Below the pieces are notes generated by a model, which saw nothing but the letters and a program-made list of their open reading frames with translations, had not been told where the DNA came from and did no database searches. This document shows, in pieces, positions 49,494 through 61,103 of a DNA stretch of 64,000 nt (its first letter is position 1; each line of letters starts with the position of its first letter). Where the stretch lies: positions 58,331,854 to 58,395,853 of the forward strand of contig NC_065536.1 of assembly GCF_932294415.1 (NCBI RefSeq), read 5' to 3'. Position numbers and translations under genes: made by a program. This DNA comes from Quercus robur (taxonomy: Eukaryota > Streptophyta > Magnoliopsida > Fagales > Fagaceae).

Positions 49494-49525
49494 ATGTCAA
49501 TTTATATATATATATAAATTGACAT
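49494..49525. other. 32-bp perfect palindrome
   Basis: ATGTCAATTTATAT and its reverse complement flank a TA core, with no mismatch over 32 bases. It lies about 220 bases upstream of the DUF4228 start codon and includes TATA-like sequence. Confidence 0.8.
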
Positions 49526-49741
49526 ATGTGTAGTAGTATTTGTTAGTTGGGGACGGCCAGCTGAGTAAGACCTGTTTCTACTATATCTGTTTAGAGGGGT
49601 GTGGGAGCTGTATAGATAGAGACTACTGCTTACTCCACCTCCTTCCTTCTCTTCTTCCTTATCTTTCTTCAACCAATCTTCATCTTTTTTTTTTGTTCTC
49701 TGTCAATTGTGAGGGAAAGAGAAAGAAAAAGTGAGTGAGAG

Positions 49742-50926
49742 ATGGGGAATTGCCAAGCTATAGATGCTGCAGCTTTAGTTATACAACACCCAAATGGGAG
49801 GATAGATAGGCTGTATTGGCCAGTAAGTGCAAGTGAGGTGATGAAAATGAACCCGGGTCACTATGTTTCTTTGATCATCCCTTTGCCTGTTTCTGAGGAA
49901 GGGAATCAGGAGGAGCAGAAGGCCGCCGTGAGGTTCACCCGGGTTAAGCTTCTAAGGTCTAATGATACTCTTACTCTTGGCCATGCTTATAGGCTTGTCA
50001 CTACACAAGGTATGGTTTGTGTTTACTTGGTGAACTTAAATAGTTGGGACTGTTTTGGTGAAGTGTGAGACTTGGTTTTGGAGAATCTGTATTTGTTTTG
50101 ATTAAAAGTTGTTGATGTTTATTGCTGGTTGCAGAGGTTGTGAATGTGTTGCGGGCAAAGAAGTCTGCTAAAATGAAGAAGCAGCAGCCGGAAACAGCTG
50201 AGAATTCACAGACAAAGCCGGAGAAACCGAGTTTGGGTTGTGAGGAAGAAGGGAAGCCTGACAAGGAGAAGACATACCAGGTATCTATCAGTAAGCCATT
50301 ATCATCCAAGTTTTAATAGTTGTGCCTTATTTTCAGGTAGTCTTATATGATAGGGTTTTTAATACTGTGTCAATCTCTAATGGTGAATTGGCCGTATCCA
50401 CTACTATGCAGCTTGAATTATTTGTGTTTATATGAGCTGTCAAAAAGAATAGAACATCTATGTTTCTTGTCAAAGCATACACACAATGACACAATCCAGT
50501 AATTGAAAGGATGAAGAACATCAAACATATTGTTATGTCATTCAATTATCAAAGAAATGATTTTAATAAAATAACAAATCAGTGACTAGGTTTCAATAAT
50601 CTCCATTCTATTTCTATTTCATGCTTAAAAATCTAATAAAATGAAACATTATAGCAAAGAGAGAAGCAGAGATTCTGCTCATGTTTTTATCCACAATAGA
50701 GCAGCAACTTGATAAGAAGAGATATCACCTACAAAAAGTTTTCATCTTTTATTTGAAAAGTACATATTCTCATTCATCGAGTACTTATCCTCTATCCATG
50801 CCAAAAAATTTTCAGGCGATGAGACATGAAAGACAAAGAACAAGGACAACACCAATGAATCCTGCTGCGATAAGGTCAAAATCTTGGCGCCCCTCGTTAC
50901 AGAGTATCTCTGAGTCTACGATATGA
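49742..50926 (+). CDS. DUF4228 (PADRE) domain protein, 3 exons
   Basis: DUF4228/PADRE proteins are small plant proteins, many induced by pathogens and abiotic stress; their biochemical role is not established. Exons 49742-50009, 50135-50280 and 50816-50926 join in phase to 174 aa. MGNC is a classic N-myristoylation (and possible palmitoylation) start, predicting membrane attachment. Domain hallmarks are VIQHPNGRIDRLYWPVSASE, MKMNPGHYVSLI and LRSNDTLTLGHAYRLVTTQE. A lysine-rich middle (AKKSAKMKKQQ) and acidic/proline linker follow, then a conserved tail MRHERQRTRTTP ... SKSWRPSLQSISE encoded by exon 3. Reading through the exon 2 donor would end 12 codons later without the tail, so splicing is preferred. 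The ATG follows a purine-rich leader. A G-box/ABRE lies 400 bases upstream. Confidence 0.9.
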
Positions 50927-51272
50927 TTTGTGCTTTCAACATTCAGCTGTAACATGCAGTTTGTTAATCCACTGCCACTTTCATTCCCTGATGTTCTACA
51001 TAGATGCACCTCCAATGTGAGCAAAAAGATTCACTAAATTTATGGAGGTAGCAAAATTTCAAATACATCATCAACCATAGCCCCAAATTCAAACCATTTT
51101 TAAGTAATAAGACATCTGTATAGGCTACAAAAAGTGCAACAAATCTGACTTTGTATTGCAAGTAATATTTTGTTATGGATACAGATCTTGCCCCCACCTT
51201 TCCTATGAGTTCGTGACAATTGATCAGGAATTTAATATAACGTGAAAATTTTAATTTTTAGAAATTTACAAA
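50927..51272. other. Convergent 3' ends
   Basis: This gap separates the DUF4228 stop (+) from the stop of the plastid-protein gene (-). It presumably holds both 3' UTRs. I see nothing else in it. Confidence 0.5.
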
Positions 51273-54200
51273 TTATGAAGAGGAGTCAATTAGTAGTTTT
51301 GAGTTCCAAACTTCCCAGTCCTGATCAACATAGTTTTGAGCCCATAACAAGGATGCCCTTGCAGCCAAAGGTGCTCCAGGTAATCTTTTCTCGTTGAGAG
51401 CAACCAGCATATTTGTGAAAGGCTCCATCAATAATGTTCCGGGTCCTCCATATTCCTTGTGCAAAAATTCACCAAATATCTGGTTTGCAATTACCCAATA
51501 ATTACATCAGCTAATGCACAAAAATAAAATCAAACTGAAATTTGAATATTTCACTCTCAGCTTAAAGCATCATGCATACAGGTAGCATGTCAAAACATAG
51601 CCATAATAGGGCCAAACATTCACAAAAAGTTAGAACAATCTGATGGAATCTGTCTGGAAAATCAGTGCTATTTTGTGGTCAAGTAAGATATTTCTTTTGG
51701 GGGTCAATTATTGAACGATTTTCAAGTCCACTCAAAAGCCAGGCCTCCTAAAAGAATAGAAAGGGAAGAAATTCTTACTTTTTGAATCAGTACCATGAAA
51801 ACTGTCCCAACTGAGATTTGGAGCATTTTGATTTAAGCAAGCTACAATGACTAGAAAATTTAGATTATGATTCAGATGCAGATGATTACCAGCATTCACC
51901 ACTAGCCATAAGAGATAACATATAACATAAAATAGAATTCTGTGACTGGAACGAGACCGACGAAAGGAAGATACAAAATCCACTTTTTTCTCAATAGTGC
52001 ATCCAACCAAATTGAAAGTAGAATCAGTATAAAATCTTAATCCACTATTTTTTTTGTTACTAACAAGATGCTTATTGAGAAATGCTTTCTCCCCATAAAG
52101 CAAGACAAAGTTGCAAACTATAAGCAATTAACGCATAAAATCTAATTTGCAAAGCATTCTTACCAGCATGTCCCAAATTCTAGAAGTGCCTGAAGCAAAC
52201 TCCCCAATTTTATCAGCAACTGTGGCTGCTCCACCTGTAAATGTACTCCCTTTGAGGAAAGTTATTTTGACACGTGAGCCCCATCACTGCCAATGCACCC
52301 GATATTACCTTCAGAGTTCCATTCTCCGTAATAATCTTGAAGCCATTGAATTCCGAAAATACCCACTTAGATGAGACACTTCTTCAAGTCCAGTACATAC
52401 TGAATTTTAGTCAAAGAACAAACTGTTTTCAAATTTTCAATCATGCAATTTCAACTTGATTTCACCTATGCCCAAAAGCTCACAGGTTTGATCATTACCC
52501 ATGTACATTAAACCACCATCCAACTCATCAAGGTTGTAAAATCATTTCCTATTGGGACACATATGATATATACAAATTCATAATCTACTCGTTTGAATGT
52601 CAAACAAATGATAAAGAAATCAGTGCTTAATCAGAACCATCATCACTACCCTGTGATACATTTGCCTTGGAATCCTTTTTGTTCTTATTTTCCAAAACAA
52701 TACAATCTTTCTTCCTATTCCCTTTGCCATGACAATAGGCACACTCATCTTTTCCAACTTTATCAGTGGCTCTTTTTTATTTGAATTGAGGTTTACCTCT
52801 ACTAACAGACTATGTCTCTATTGGCACGCTTATCTTTTTTACAGTACTCATTATTAGTCAAAGCATCAGACACATCATCAAACTCAATCAAATCCTTTCC
52901 ACACAACAGTGTAGTAATTAAATGATCATTGGTATCAAGTATTGAGTTTAATAAAAACAGAGATTTATCCTCGATATCACTGATCTCAACATCTAAAATT
53001 TTCAAACCTGCTAGTATTTAGTTATAATCATTCAAATGTTCATAAACTTCATATATTTTTTTTAAAAAAATTAAATATTTCATTGATTAAATGCAAAAGG
53101 TATAACTCATGTACACTAGATGTATACAAAAGGGACACCGACATTAAGTACCGAAAGTATAGCTATCAGGCATCTTAGGCATATTGGCAAAAGATAATAG
53201 ACTAGAAGCATTCATCCACTCAAATAATGATATGAGGAATAAAAGGTTCACAACAATAACATATTTTTTCATTTTGAACAAACTTTCTAGCATTTCTGTC
53301 TCTCCTAATGCACCACATGTGACAAACAGGATCACTTTCCAAATTGCTATATTGCTGCATCTACCAAACCTGCCTTGTCAACTTGTTAAAAGCTCTGCAA
53401 CTCCTTTCAGCATAACCCAGTGAACTGCAAAAAAAGAAAACCAGATTCCAAAGCTCCTGAGCTGCTGAACAACAAGGAAATGAAGGAGTAGGTGGCACAT
53501 AGTTTTTTCTGCCAACTTATACGTACAACACTAGTCTATAAAAATTAGTCACCACTTCTTGAGGCTATTAACAGTAAGGATTTTTCCCAAAGTTGTTGTC
53601 CATAGAAAGAAGGCTACCTTGGTTGAGACTTTAGGCTTCCCTAGACTTTTCCAAGTAAAAGACTATTGTTTTGAAGGATGTAGCATTTTGTAATAGGGTT
53701 TGACTTTGAAGAAATTCCTGGAAGATGGAGTCGAACACAGAGTATCTGCCCCATATGGCAGATTTCATCTCCCAATCCTGGATTGATCTAGCAAAAAATT
53801 AATGTTTTAATGACAGGCACTCCAAGAAAAAAAATCAAATGATTGGTGATTGATGCTTTCTTATCATGTGCAATATGAAATAGTTATGGCAACCTCTCCT
53901 TCAATGGCTGGTCATACTAGAAATTTATGCAAGAAACATCACCCAATTTTAAACTAGTGAACCAAATAAATAATTCCCAACTTGTCCTTATGTACTTCCA
54001 TCGGTTCACCCTATTTGAGCACCAACCACCCTATATCCATTAAGCCTCTCTCTCAATTGTGTACTTCCGAAGCCATTTCCCCCAATAATGCTTGATTGAA
54101 AAAGACTAAATTCATGATAGCCAATCCTCCACTTTGAATAAGTACCCAAATTCCAGTTAACCAAAGGAAACTTGAACTCATCTTCAATTCCTCCCTTGTT

Positions 54201-57200
54201 GGAGTTGGCTCATATTTGTTTTCGGGCCCTAGCCCAAAGGCCGTATGGATGCAGGAAAGCGGAGCAGATCGAAGCACATAAGGCTGTGAACTTTTCATTA
54301 AACTTGGTTTGCAGGTCGAGTATATGGTACAGTACAGTAAAATCAAGGGTATTTTAGGGATTTGCACCAGGTAGGGTTATGCTATATATAAACAAGGTTG
54401 TAACCCTAATTTCTTAAATAGTAGATTGATAGCCACTTGCTCATGTGGATGTAGCCACACTACCAAACCACATAAAATCTTTGTGTTGATTTCTCTCTTC
54501 TTTATTCTTGCTTAAACCAATTTTTCACAACAACCCAATAAGAAACCCATTAGTAACTTCATAATACGGAGAGCAACTGACGCAGGACAACCAGAACAAA
54601 ATTGAAATAACGGAAAAATAAAAGATATGACCTAGGAGTTAGCACCTAGGCCTTGCTTGGAGTTAGCACCAAGCGGGGAAACCACTAGGAGTCAGCACCT
54701 AGGGTAGACCTGGAGTCAGCACCAGACCAAAGAAAGACCAAACAGCCATTGTTTTCATTCATCAAAATATCAACTGTCTCCTCAAGGAGTACAATAGGTT
54801 GCTTATAAAGGATTACTAAACCCTAGTTCTAATTGGCTAGGAAACCCTAATTGCCTTATTACAAAAATAACCTTACTTCTAAATTAAAATACTAAAAGTC
54901 CAATAAACTACTAAGACCTAAAACATAAAAATACAATTGACTTGCAAACATAAATAATATTAAATAATAATTCTCTTTCATCTCCCGCATCAGCAACTCC
55001 GATGAGGATCGGAAATAGAGATAGGTAAAAGGTTGGTGGTGGATAAAGCGCTCTTAATTAGTGTAACTCTACCACTTTTGGAAAGATGCATTGTTTTCCA
55101 ATCAACCAGGCATTTCTCCATTTTCTTTTTTCCAAAAGGATTCTATAAAGACTTATCTTCAAAAGAAGAACCTAAGGGAAGGCCCAAGTATGTCAGCATT
55201 AGCGACGACACTTTACATGGAAAGATGTCAACTAGTGCCACTAGATTTGGCACATGACCTACCGAAACCAATTCTTATTTACACAGGTTTATGTTTAATC
55301 CAGAAATAAGCCTGAAATCACACAAAAATGCCTTTCAAGTGCTATATCTTGTCTAGGTCAGCCCCACAGACAGTTAATGTATCATTTGCAAAAAGTATAT
55401 GTGAAATCATGAGCATAGTATCAATTGAATTCCAATTTTAAAGCCCAAAATATAATCCCCACCAACTTCCTTCTCCATCAACCTACTCAATGCCACCATA
55501 ACAATTATAAATAACAACAGAGATAACAAACCACCCAGTCTTAGGCCCCAAAAGCTGTGGAAGAACCCACTCGGGATACCAATTACTAAAATTGAGAAAC
55601 AGATAATAGAAATGCATGAGAAAATCCACTTCCTCCACATAGTGCTAAAACCACTTTGTTGATGATGAAATTCTAGTTAACATGTTCTTACATAGAAATA
55701 AATTCATGATACTAGAAACAGAAGAGTCTTTTCTTTATATATAACCAATTCTCTACACCCTTGGTCATGTACGTGTCCTCCAATTTTCTCCATAGCTTCT
55801 TAGCCCTTGTGTCCCTCATAAAAAAATGCTTTTGATCCTTGGTCACACACAATCGGATGGTGCCACAAACCTGTCTATTGATCCTCTCCCAATCTTTCTC
55901 TAGCATCTCTGTAGTTTTGTCTTTCAAAGCAATATCCAACTCTTTCTGGATCAAGGCATCCATAACTTTGCATTGCCACATGTTGAAATTGTTCATTCCA
56001 TCAAATTTCTCTACCTTAAAATTTTGGCATTAGAGACAGTAATCCTTATTGCCGAAGGTTTTGTATAGGACTTACCTAACATTTTTCTAATTTTCTTCCC
56101 AATACTCAAATCCACAAACCAATCAGCAAAATCTTCAAAGAGAGCAAATCCAAACACCTAGACAGAAAAACTTAGCTTTGATACTAATTTTTTGTGCAAA
56201 AGAGCCTCTGGAAAGCACTCCCACACTAGATTGATGGGCTTACGAAAGATATCACACACAAATAATAGAAACAAAGAAAAGTAGACACAACCACACACAC
56301 AAGAGAAGAACAACAAGAATTTATGTGGTTCAGCCTTACATCTGCATCCATAGGCGGCAATGAGGAGAAAACTTCACTAAAAAATATGGAGATTACAAAG
56401 GTAGTGTTGAAGCACTCTCACAAAATGCAAACCTCAAAGACACCCAAAGAGCTCTCTCTTACATATATAAAAATTATGGCTCTTCTATGAACAAATAACT
56501 AAAGGCCACTACACACTCCACCACTGCTTTTCTATCTGGATGCATCAATAAATAGAAGTGTGAAGTCCCTTAGGGTAAAGAAGAAGTGCCACACACATAA
56601 TAGAATTGGAATACAGAACCTAAACAAAGTCAACTAGGCATTCTACGGAATTTAATCCATATTGTGCAGGTACATTGCTTATGGATTTGCTAATTTAAGC
56701 CATCAACTGACAGTCTTTCCCACTTCCTAGTTGTCAACATTATTGCTGTTCCAAAGTACACCAATGGCTTCTCCAAATTTTCAAATAAATCTAGCTAGTT
56801 AACAACACCTCTTTGCACATGCTTAGAATCAGAGTTTGGGAAGTCTCAGCTGGTGACTAGGTTTAAATGTGGCAAATGAATTTTTTTGAAAACAAAAAAA
56901 GAAAAAGTTATAATAGAGGAGAAGCAAAAGAAGAAACTTAGAGGCAATATGCCACCAGTAGCACTGTTTGGTAACTTGATATTCCCCAGCTCAGCTGAAT
57001 AGATGATTTCACTAACAAGTGGTTTCATTCAAATTAATCAAGGTATATTTAAATTAGGTTCAATGAGAATCATCCAAACCGTTCCAAGTTACAAATATTG
57101 TCAATTCTAGAACCACATATCATGTTACAAATATTCTTCTTCTTCTTCTTCTTCTAATTCTTTTTAGATTGGTAAGTTACACATACTTGTATTTCTTAAA

Positions 57201-58210
57201 TTCATGATCTCCAATAAGTTTATCAGTCAAGCTTATCAGTCAAGACAAAATTCCTATAAGTTTATCAGTCAAGTTACACATACTAGACAAGCTTCTAAGA
57301 GAAATTCCTATAAGTTTATCAGTCAAGACAAAATCTTTTATTTACGACATCCTTGACTCAGACATTTTCTCGAGTAGTTAGTGCTCGCGTAATACTTGAT
57401 TCATGAGTGGCTAAATCAGCTGGCTAAAAACATGGTCCTACATAATATCAATGCACCTGATTAATTCGGCACCAATTAATGACATTTATTTCTCCCAAAA
57501 AGAAAATTCCACAATGAATTAAATGCTTAAAATAACCGACACCCACTAACAACATTCACCTGAACAAACATTTGGTGTACAAAGTAAAAAAAAAAATACC
57601 TCTGCACAAACATCTACAACCGCATCAAGTTCATCCCCGAATGTGTCTTTATCCTTCAAAAGCTTCCTCAAAACCTCAGCCCTGAACTTTCGTATCTCCT
57701 ACATAAGTAAATAAACATACAACACAATATAGAAATTACAAAAAACATGCATATATATACACTCACAAGTCACAGACACAGACCCTGAATATATACTATA
57801 TAACACTACTATTTATACCCATTTTCACACTCTATACAGTCGCACAAATAAGCAAGTTGTGAAATTGGTAAGCCAAGAAAACTCACGTGCCTATAGATAA
57901 ACTCACAGTCACTGACATTGACACAGACCCTAAAAGATATATGAGTACTTACAGCTTCTGCAAATTCGGGAATGGGGTCAGGGTACACGTACTTCTGGGG
58001 AGATGAGGCTCTTAGAGAGGTTGTGAGGGAGATTTGGGAGATGGGCTTTGCAGAGAATGTGGAGGAAGAAGGGGTTGGGGAATGAAGGCGTAGGATAAGG
58101 CAGGGGGTGCGCAGGAAAAGAGGTTTTGAGGTTGAAGACAGTGGTTTTGGTTTGGCGGGAGAGAATAGATTGGTCTGTGTGAGAATGGAGGGGTATAGTG
58201 CCATTGTCAT
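51273..58210 (-). CDS. Plastid-targeted protein of unknown function, 3 exons
   Basis: I cannot name this protein. On the minus strand exon 1 is 58210-57953, exon 2 57698-57600, exon 3 51479-51273, with GT-AG borders and phase 0 at both junctions, giving 187 aa. The first about 70 residues are rich in Ser/Thr/Pro with few acidic residues (for example LTQTNLFSPAKPKPLSSTSK), a typical chloroplast transit peptide. The mature part has YVYPDPIPEFAEA, a charged helix KFRAEVLRKLLKDKDTFGDE, then IFGEFLHKEYGGPGTLL and SLLWAQNYVDQDWEVWNS. Exon 3 carries the most conserved-looking sequence. Start at the first ATG is assumed; a second ATG two codons later has better context. Intron 2 (6.1 kb) contains nested retroelements and two extra exon-like segments, so the full exon set is not certain. 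Confidence 0.75.
52164..52365 (-). other. Two orphan exon-like segments in intron 2
   Basis: On the minus strand, segment X (52365-52309, 57 nt) follows an AG and ends at donor GTAATA. Segment Y (52234-52164, 71 nt) follows ACAG and ends at donor GTAAGA. Joined, one frame is open: GIFGIQWLQDYYGEWNSE into GGAATVADKIGEFASGTSR then IWDML. Entry phase into X would be 1 and exit from Y phase 0. That matches the phase of exon 3 but not the exit of exon 2, so an additional exon would be needed, or these belong to another gene relic. Confidence 0.4.
54197..54532. mobile_element. Possible solo LTR
   Basis: The segment begins TGTTGGAGTTGG and ends TTCACAACA, contains a TATATATAA box and CT-rich stretch, and interrupts LINE sequence. 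Termini and content suggest an LTR, but no matching target duplication was found, so the borders are tentative. Confidence 0.35.
54578..54992. mobile_element. Solo LTR (415 bp)
   Basis: The ends TGACGCAGG and CCCGCATCA are inverted copies of each other, and a perfect 5-bp target duplication GCAAC flanks it (54573-54577, 54993-54997). It carries four copies of GGAGTYAGCACC (54634-54722). It lies inside the LINE that is inside the Copia remnant, the youngest layer of the nest. Confidence 0.85.
57136..57340. repeat. (CTT)n and short TTTATCAGTCAAG repeats
   Basis: A (CTT) microsatellite (about 57136-57156) is followed by four scattered copies of TTATCAGTCAAG within about 120 bases. It is non-coding, inside the plastid-protein intron 2. 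Confidence 0.65.
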
Positions 58211-59479
58211 TTGGTGATGTTGAGGCAGAGGCACAGGATTTTAATGGTTACTATTCATGAGTAAATACGGAGAGAATTAATGCCACTTTTTTTCATTTCC
58301 GTTTGTTTCTCGTATCCTAAATATGTATTTTTGTTTTCTTTTTCTTCTCAATAAAAAAAAAAAAATACAAAGATAAGAGAAAACAGGATCAAAAAGTGTT
58401 TTTAGTAAGAAATTGAAGGGGAACCAAAAAAAAAAAAAAAAAAAAAAATCATCCAAAACTCCTATCAAAATAAGAAATTTGTCAAACACATTCAACCACA
58501 TATTCAGATTTTTAACTACATATTCATTCTAGAACATCTTCCACCCAAAGTTCTATATCAAAACACAAATACTTTCATATGATATATTCAAAACCTTGAA
58601 TCTACAAAACTTCTTACCCACCAAATCAACCAAAAACTAAAACTAAACCCAAAAATCAGAATAATGAGCATCTCCACACTTTGACACAGTGGCAATATCA
58701 CCATAATTTGATGTTATAGAAAATCAAAATTAAGCCGGAGATTTCAAAAAAGTGAGTAGTTTAGTTATGGTTTATACTTGATACATATTAGTTATCATAT
58801 TTATGCATGGCTTGTGCGTGGCAGATCTATTACTATAAACATCATGCCTGTTCTTCTTGATGATGATGGCGAAGGTGGTTTTGAAAGGGAGATTGTAGCG
58901 TATTGTAATTCAGCTGGTCCTATCGGTGAAGATAGGGAGGTTGTAGAGGATATTTGTATGTTTTTTTGTTTAAGAGGAGAGAGATATAAAAAGGAAGCAA
59001 AAATACATATTTACTCCTCTTTTTTACAAAGGTTGGTTATAGAAGACAAATGAAGCAAACTTCAGGTAGGTAAAGTCACATTTTTTAAACAGGCAAAGTG
59101 ATTTCAGGCCAAACTATAGGTGAGTTTGCTGTAATTTCCCCTTAAATATTAGAAACATATATTTCATTAATTTTACTTTTAAAATTTTGTAATATTTAGT
59201 AATCTATTTTATAAACAAATTATAAAGACAGTAAGAGTGGTTAATAATTTGATCATACTATTTGTGTTTACAAATTAAAAAATTGTATGATATTGTGACT
59301 AGTATAAATGCCTACTAAAAAAATGTAAATATGATTTTGATAAATAAAAATATAAATATTCTCGACCACGCCACATCAACACTTTGTGTCTTTGCTTTTA
59401 TGTATATATAGTGATGTTAAATGATAGTTTATAAAAATATAATAAAAATTATGATGTCGTACTTAATAAAAAATATTAT
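58211..59479. other. Upstream region of plastid-protein gene and spacer
   Basis: This should hold the promoter of the minus-strand gene; no motif stands out. An A-tract lies at about 58426-58448. A fragment resembling a MITE end (GTAATTTCCCC near 59131) echoes the MITE at 14776. A 91-codon open frame (58778-59053) is not recognisable. Confidence 0.4.
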
Positions 59480-59663
59480 ACATTTTTTTTTCTCGGCCTC
59501 GCTTCTCTCTAGAAATCAGGCTGTGGAACCTCTATTATCTTCTTCAGAATGATATCTCTTTCCCTCTGCTAACACTGTTATCAGTAGGGCTTGTTGGTTT
59601 TATTTCTTCGTGGGTTTTAGGGAAACACATCCTCTCTTCCTTTCCCCCTTCTCAAACTCGATC

Positions 59664-61103
59664 ATGGATGAAGTCCTCAGTGATTGGAAAAAACTATCCC
59701 TCACAGATGAGGAAGGTGCAAAACTTAGCCTAACAAAGTCAAAGAATCTGAAAAGAAAAGAATATGTCATTGCAGCAAAGTTTCTGACAAAACGTGCCCT
59801 GAACGTAGACGCCATTGGAAGAACTCTTAAACCATTATGGAGAGCCAGAAAAGAGTTTAAGATCAGAGAAGTAGGCGACCACACTCTGTTATTCGTTTTC
59901 GAACTGGAGACAGATGCGCAAAGAGTTCTAGCTCAAGAACCGTGGTCTTTTGATAAGCACCTCATTCTTCTACAGCGATATGACTATTCGATCCCGGCCA
60001 AACAACTACGCTTTACAAAGATAACGTTTTGGGTGCAAATACATGGTCTACCCCTAAGATTGTTAGACACTGAGTCAGCCATTGAACTAGGGGAAACACT
60101 TGGAGAAGTGATAACTGACGAAGCAGAAAAGGAGATGGTGGGCGGAGATTTTGTACGTGTAAGGGTTAGAATAGATGTCTCAAAACCATTGAGCAGAGGC
60201 CGAAGAGTTGTTCTGGACGAGGGAAGCAAGACTTGGGTCTCTTTTAAATATGAGAAGCTCTCCAACTTCTGTTACTGGTGTGGCTTGGTAACGCATGATG
60301 AGAAAGAGTGTGAACAATGGCTAGCCGGGAAAGGTTCAATTAAACAGGTCCAGCAGGAATACGACGCATGGTTGCGGGCCACTCCGTATAATCCAAGAAG
60401 GTCCTCATACACTACGGTCTCGGGAATGGGTGATGGGCTTGGTGGAGTGACGGAAAAGACGTCTGGACAGAATAATGGAGTAGCGATGGAGATTCCGTTG
60501 GTGGCTTCTCAGGGAGGACCTTCTCCGGCGGGGGTTAGTAACGGTCATTCCAACGTGGTTAGTCCGCATACATCTCACATGGAAACAGAGGATATTGTGG
60601 AAGATTTTGTGCGAAATTCTAGGCCATCATTATCACCACTTATTCAGGTAATTAATCCCACCCCAAATTCCGCCCCATCAAATAACCGTCCACATGATTT
60701 TGAAAATCAGATTGAAGAAATTGATTCGGCATTGAATATGTTTGACCCCCATTCAATCTCTACAACTGTCAAGCCTTCTGTTATCCCCACACACTCTCAA
60801 CCCGGTGCAAAAAATTCTGAAATAAATGCAAATATTTTAGAAATGAATGCTCTTAGTAACCCCCACGTGACCATGCATGTTACCCCACTTGAAAACACTC
60901 CCATACGCACGTGGAAAAGAATGGCCCGAAATATTATGCCACCTGAGAGCTTTTCCGAACACTCTGTTTTAAACAAAAGAAACAGAGAGATTGACGAGGA
61001 AGACCATTCGGATTTACCAAAGAAGAAAGTCTTGGTTTCAAAAGATGAGAACACAGAAACTTCAATGGCGGAGGTTGCTGTGCAGTCCCGCCAAGAACCA
61101 TGA
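59664..61103 (+). CDS. LINE ORF1: DUF4283 and CCHC zinc knuckle
   Basis: This is the nucleic-acid-binding protein of plant L1-type elements, which coats the element RNA. It is 479 aa from the ATG at 59664 (MDEVLSDWKKLSLTDEEG); an in-frame ATG at 59610 adds 18 residues but the downstream start fits the family better. A DUF4283 domain occupies about residues 30-190 (LKPLWRARKEFKI, EPWSFDKHLILLQRYD, WVQIHGLPLRLL). A zinc knuckle CYWCGLVTHDEKEC (C203-X2-C206-X4-H211-X4-C216) follows. The C-terminal half is Ser/Pro/Asn-rich and low in complexity, ending with a basic patch (LPKKKVLV). The frame is intact throughout. Confidence 0.88.
   Translation: MDEVLSDWKKLSLTDEEGAKLSLTKSKNLKRKEYVIAAKFLTKRALNVDAIGRTLKPLWRARKEFKIREVGDHTLLFVFELETDAQRVLAQEPWSFDKHLILLQRYDYSIPAKQLRFTKITFWVQIHGLPLRLLDTESAIELGETLGEVITDEAEKEMVGGDFVRVRVRIDVSKPLSRGRRVVLDEGSKTWVSFKYEKLSNFCYWCGLVTHDEKECEQWLAGKGSIKQVQQEYDAWLRATPYNPRRSSYTTVSGMGDGLGGVTEKTSGQNNGVAMEIPLVASQGGPSPAGVSNGHSNVVSPHTSHMETEDIVEDFVRNSRPSLSPLIQVINPTPNSAPSNNRPHDFENQIEEIDSALNMFDPHSISTTVKPSVIPTHSQPGAKNSEINANILEMNALSNPHVTMHVTPLENTPIRTWKRMARNIMPPESFSEHSVLNKRNREIDEEDHSDLPKKKVLVSKDENTETSMAEVAVQSRQEP

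Larger units (their letters stand above)
53046..55690 (-). mobile_element. LINE nested in the Copia gag
   Basis: Minus-strand L1-type RT sequence starts near 55690: degraded GFFHSFWGLRLG (normally GLRQGD), ALSRLMEKEVGGDYI, then sequence resembling the ILEKMEKRLAGWK/LSKGG segment around 55160-55030. FNQALLGE appears around 54100, and a 3' T/A-rich end is near 53057. It is decayed by stops and interrupted at about 54183-55000 by LTR sequences. It sits between the two halves of the Copia gag, so it inserted into that element. Confidence 0.7.
52590..56650 (-). mobile_element. Copia-type remnant, interrupted gag
   Basis: Read from the right on the minus strand: LTR-like sequence (about 56650-56190) and a decayed tRNA-Met primer site (TAGTATCAAAGC, 56186-56175). 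The gag N-terminus follows at 56030-55712 (FNMWQCKVMDALIQKELDIA, KDWERINRQVCGTIRL, KLWRKLEDTYM). The gag middle is at 53043-52802 (FLLNSILDTNDHLITTLLCG, FDDVSDALTNNEY), and a degenerate CCHC knuckle CAYCHGKGNRKKDC is near 52730. The two gag parts are separated by the LINE at about 53046-55690. No protease, integrase or RT was found downstream. It is a broken element. Confidence 0.75.
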
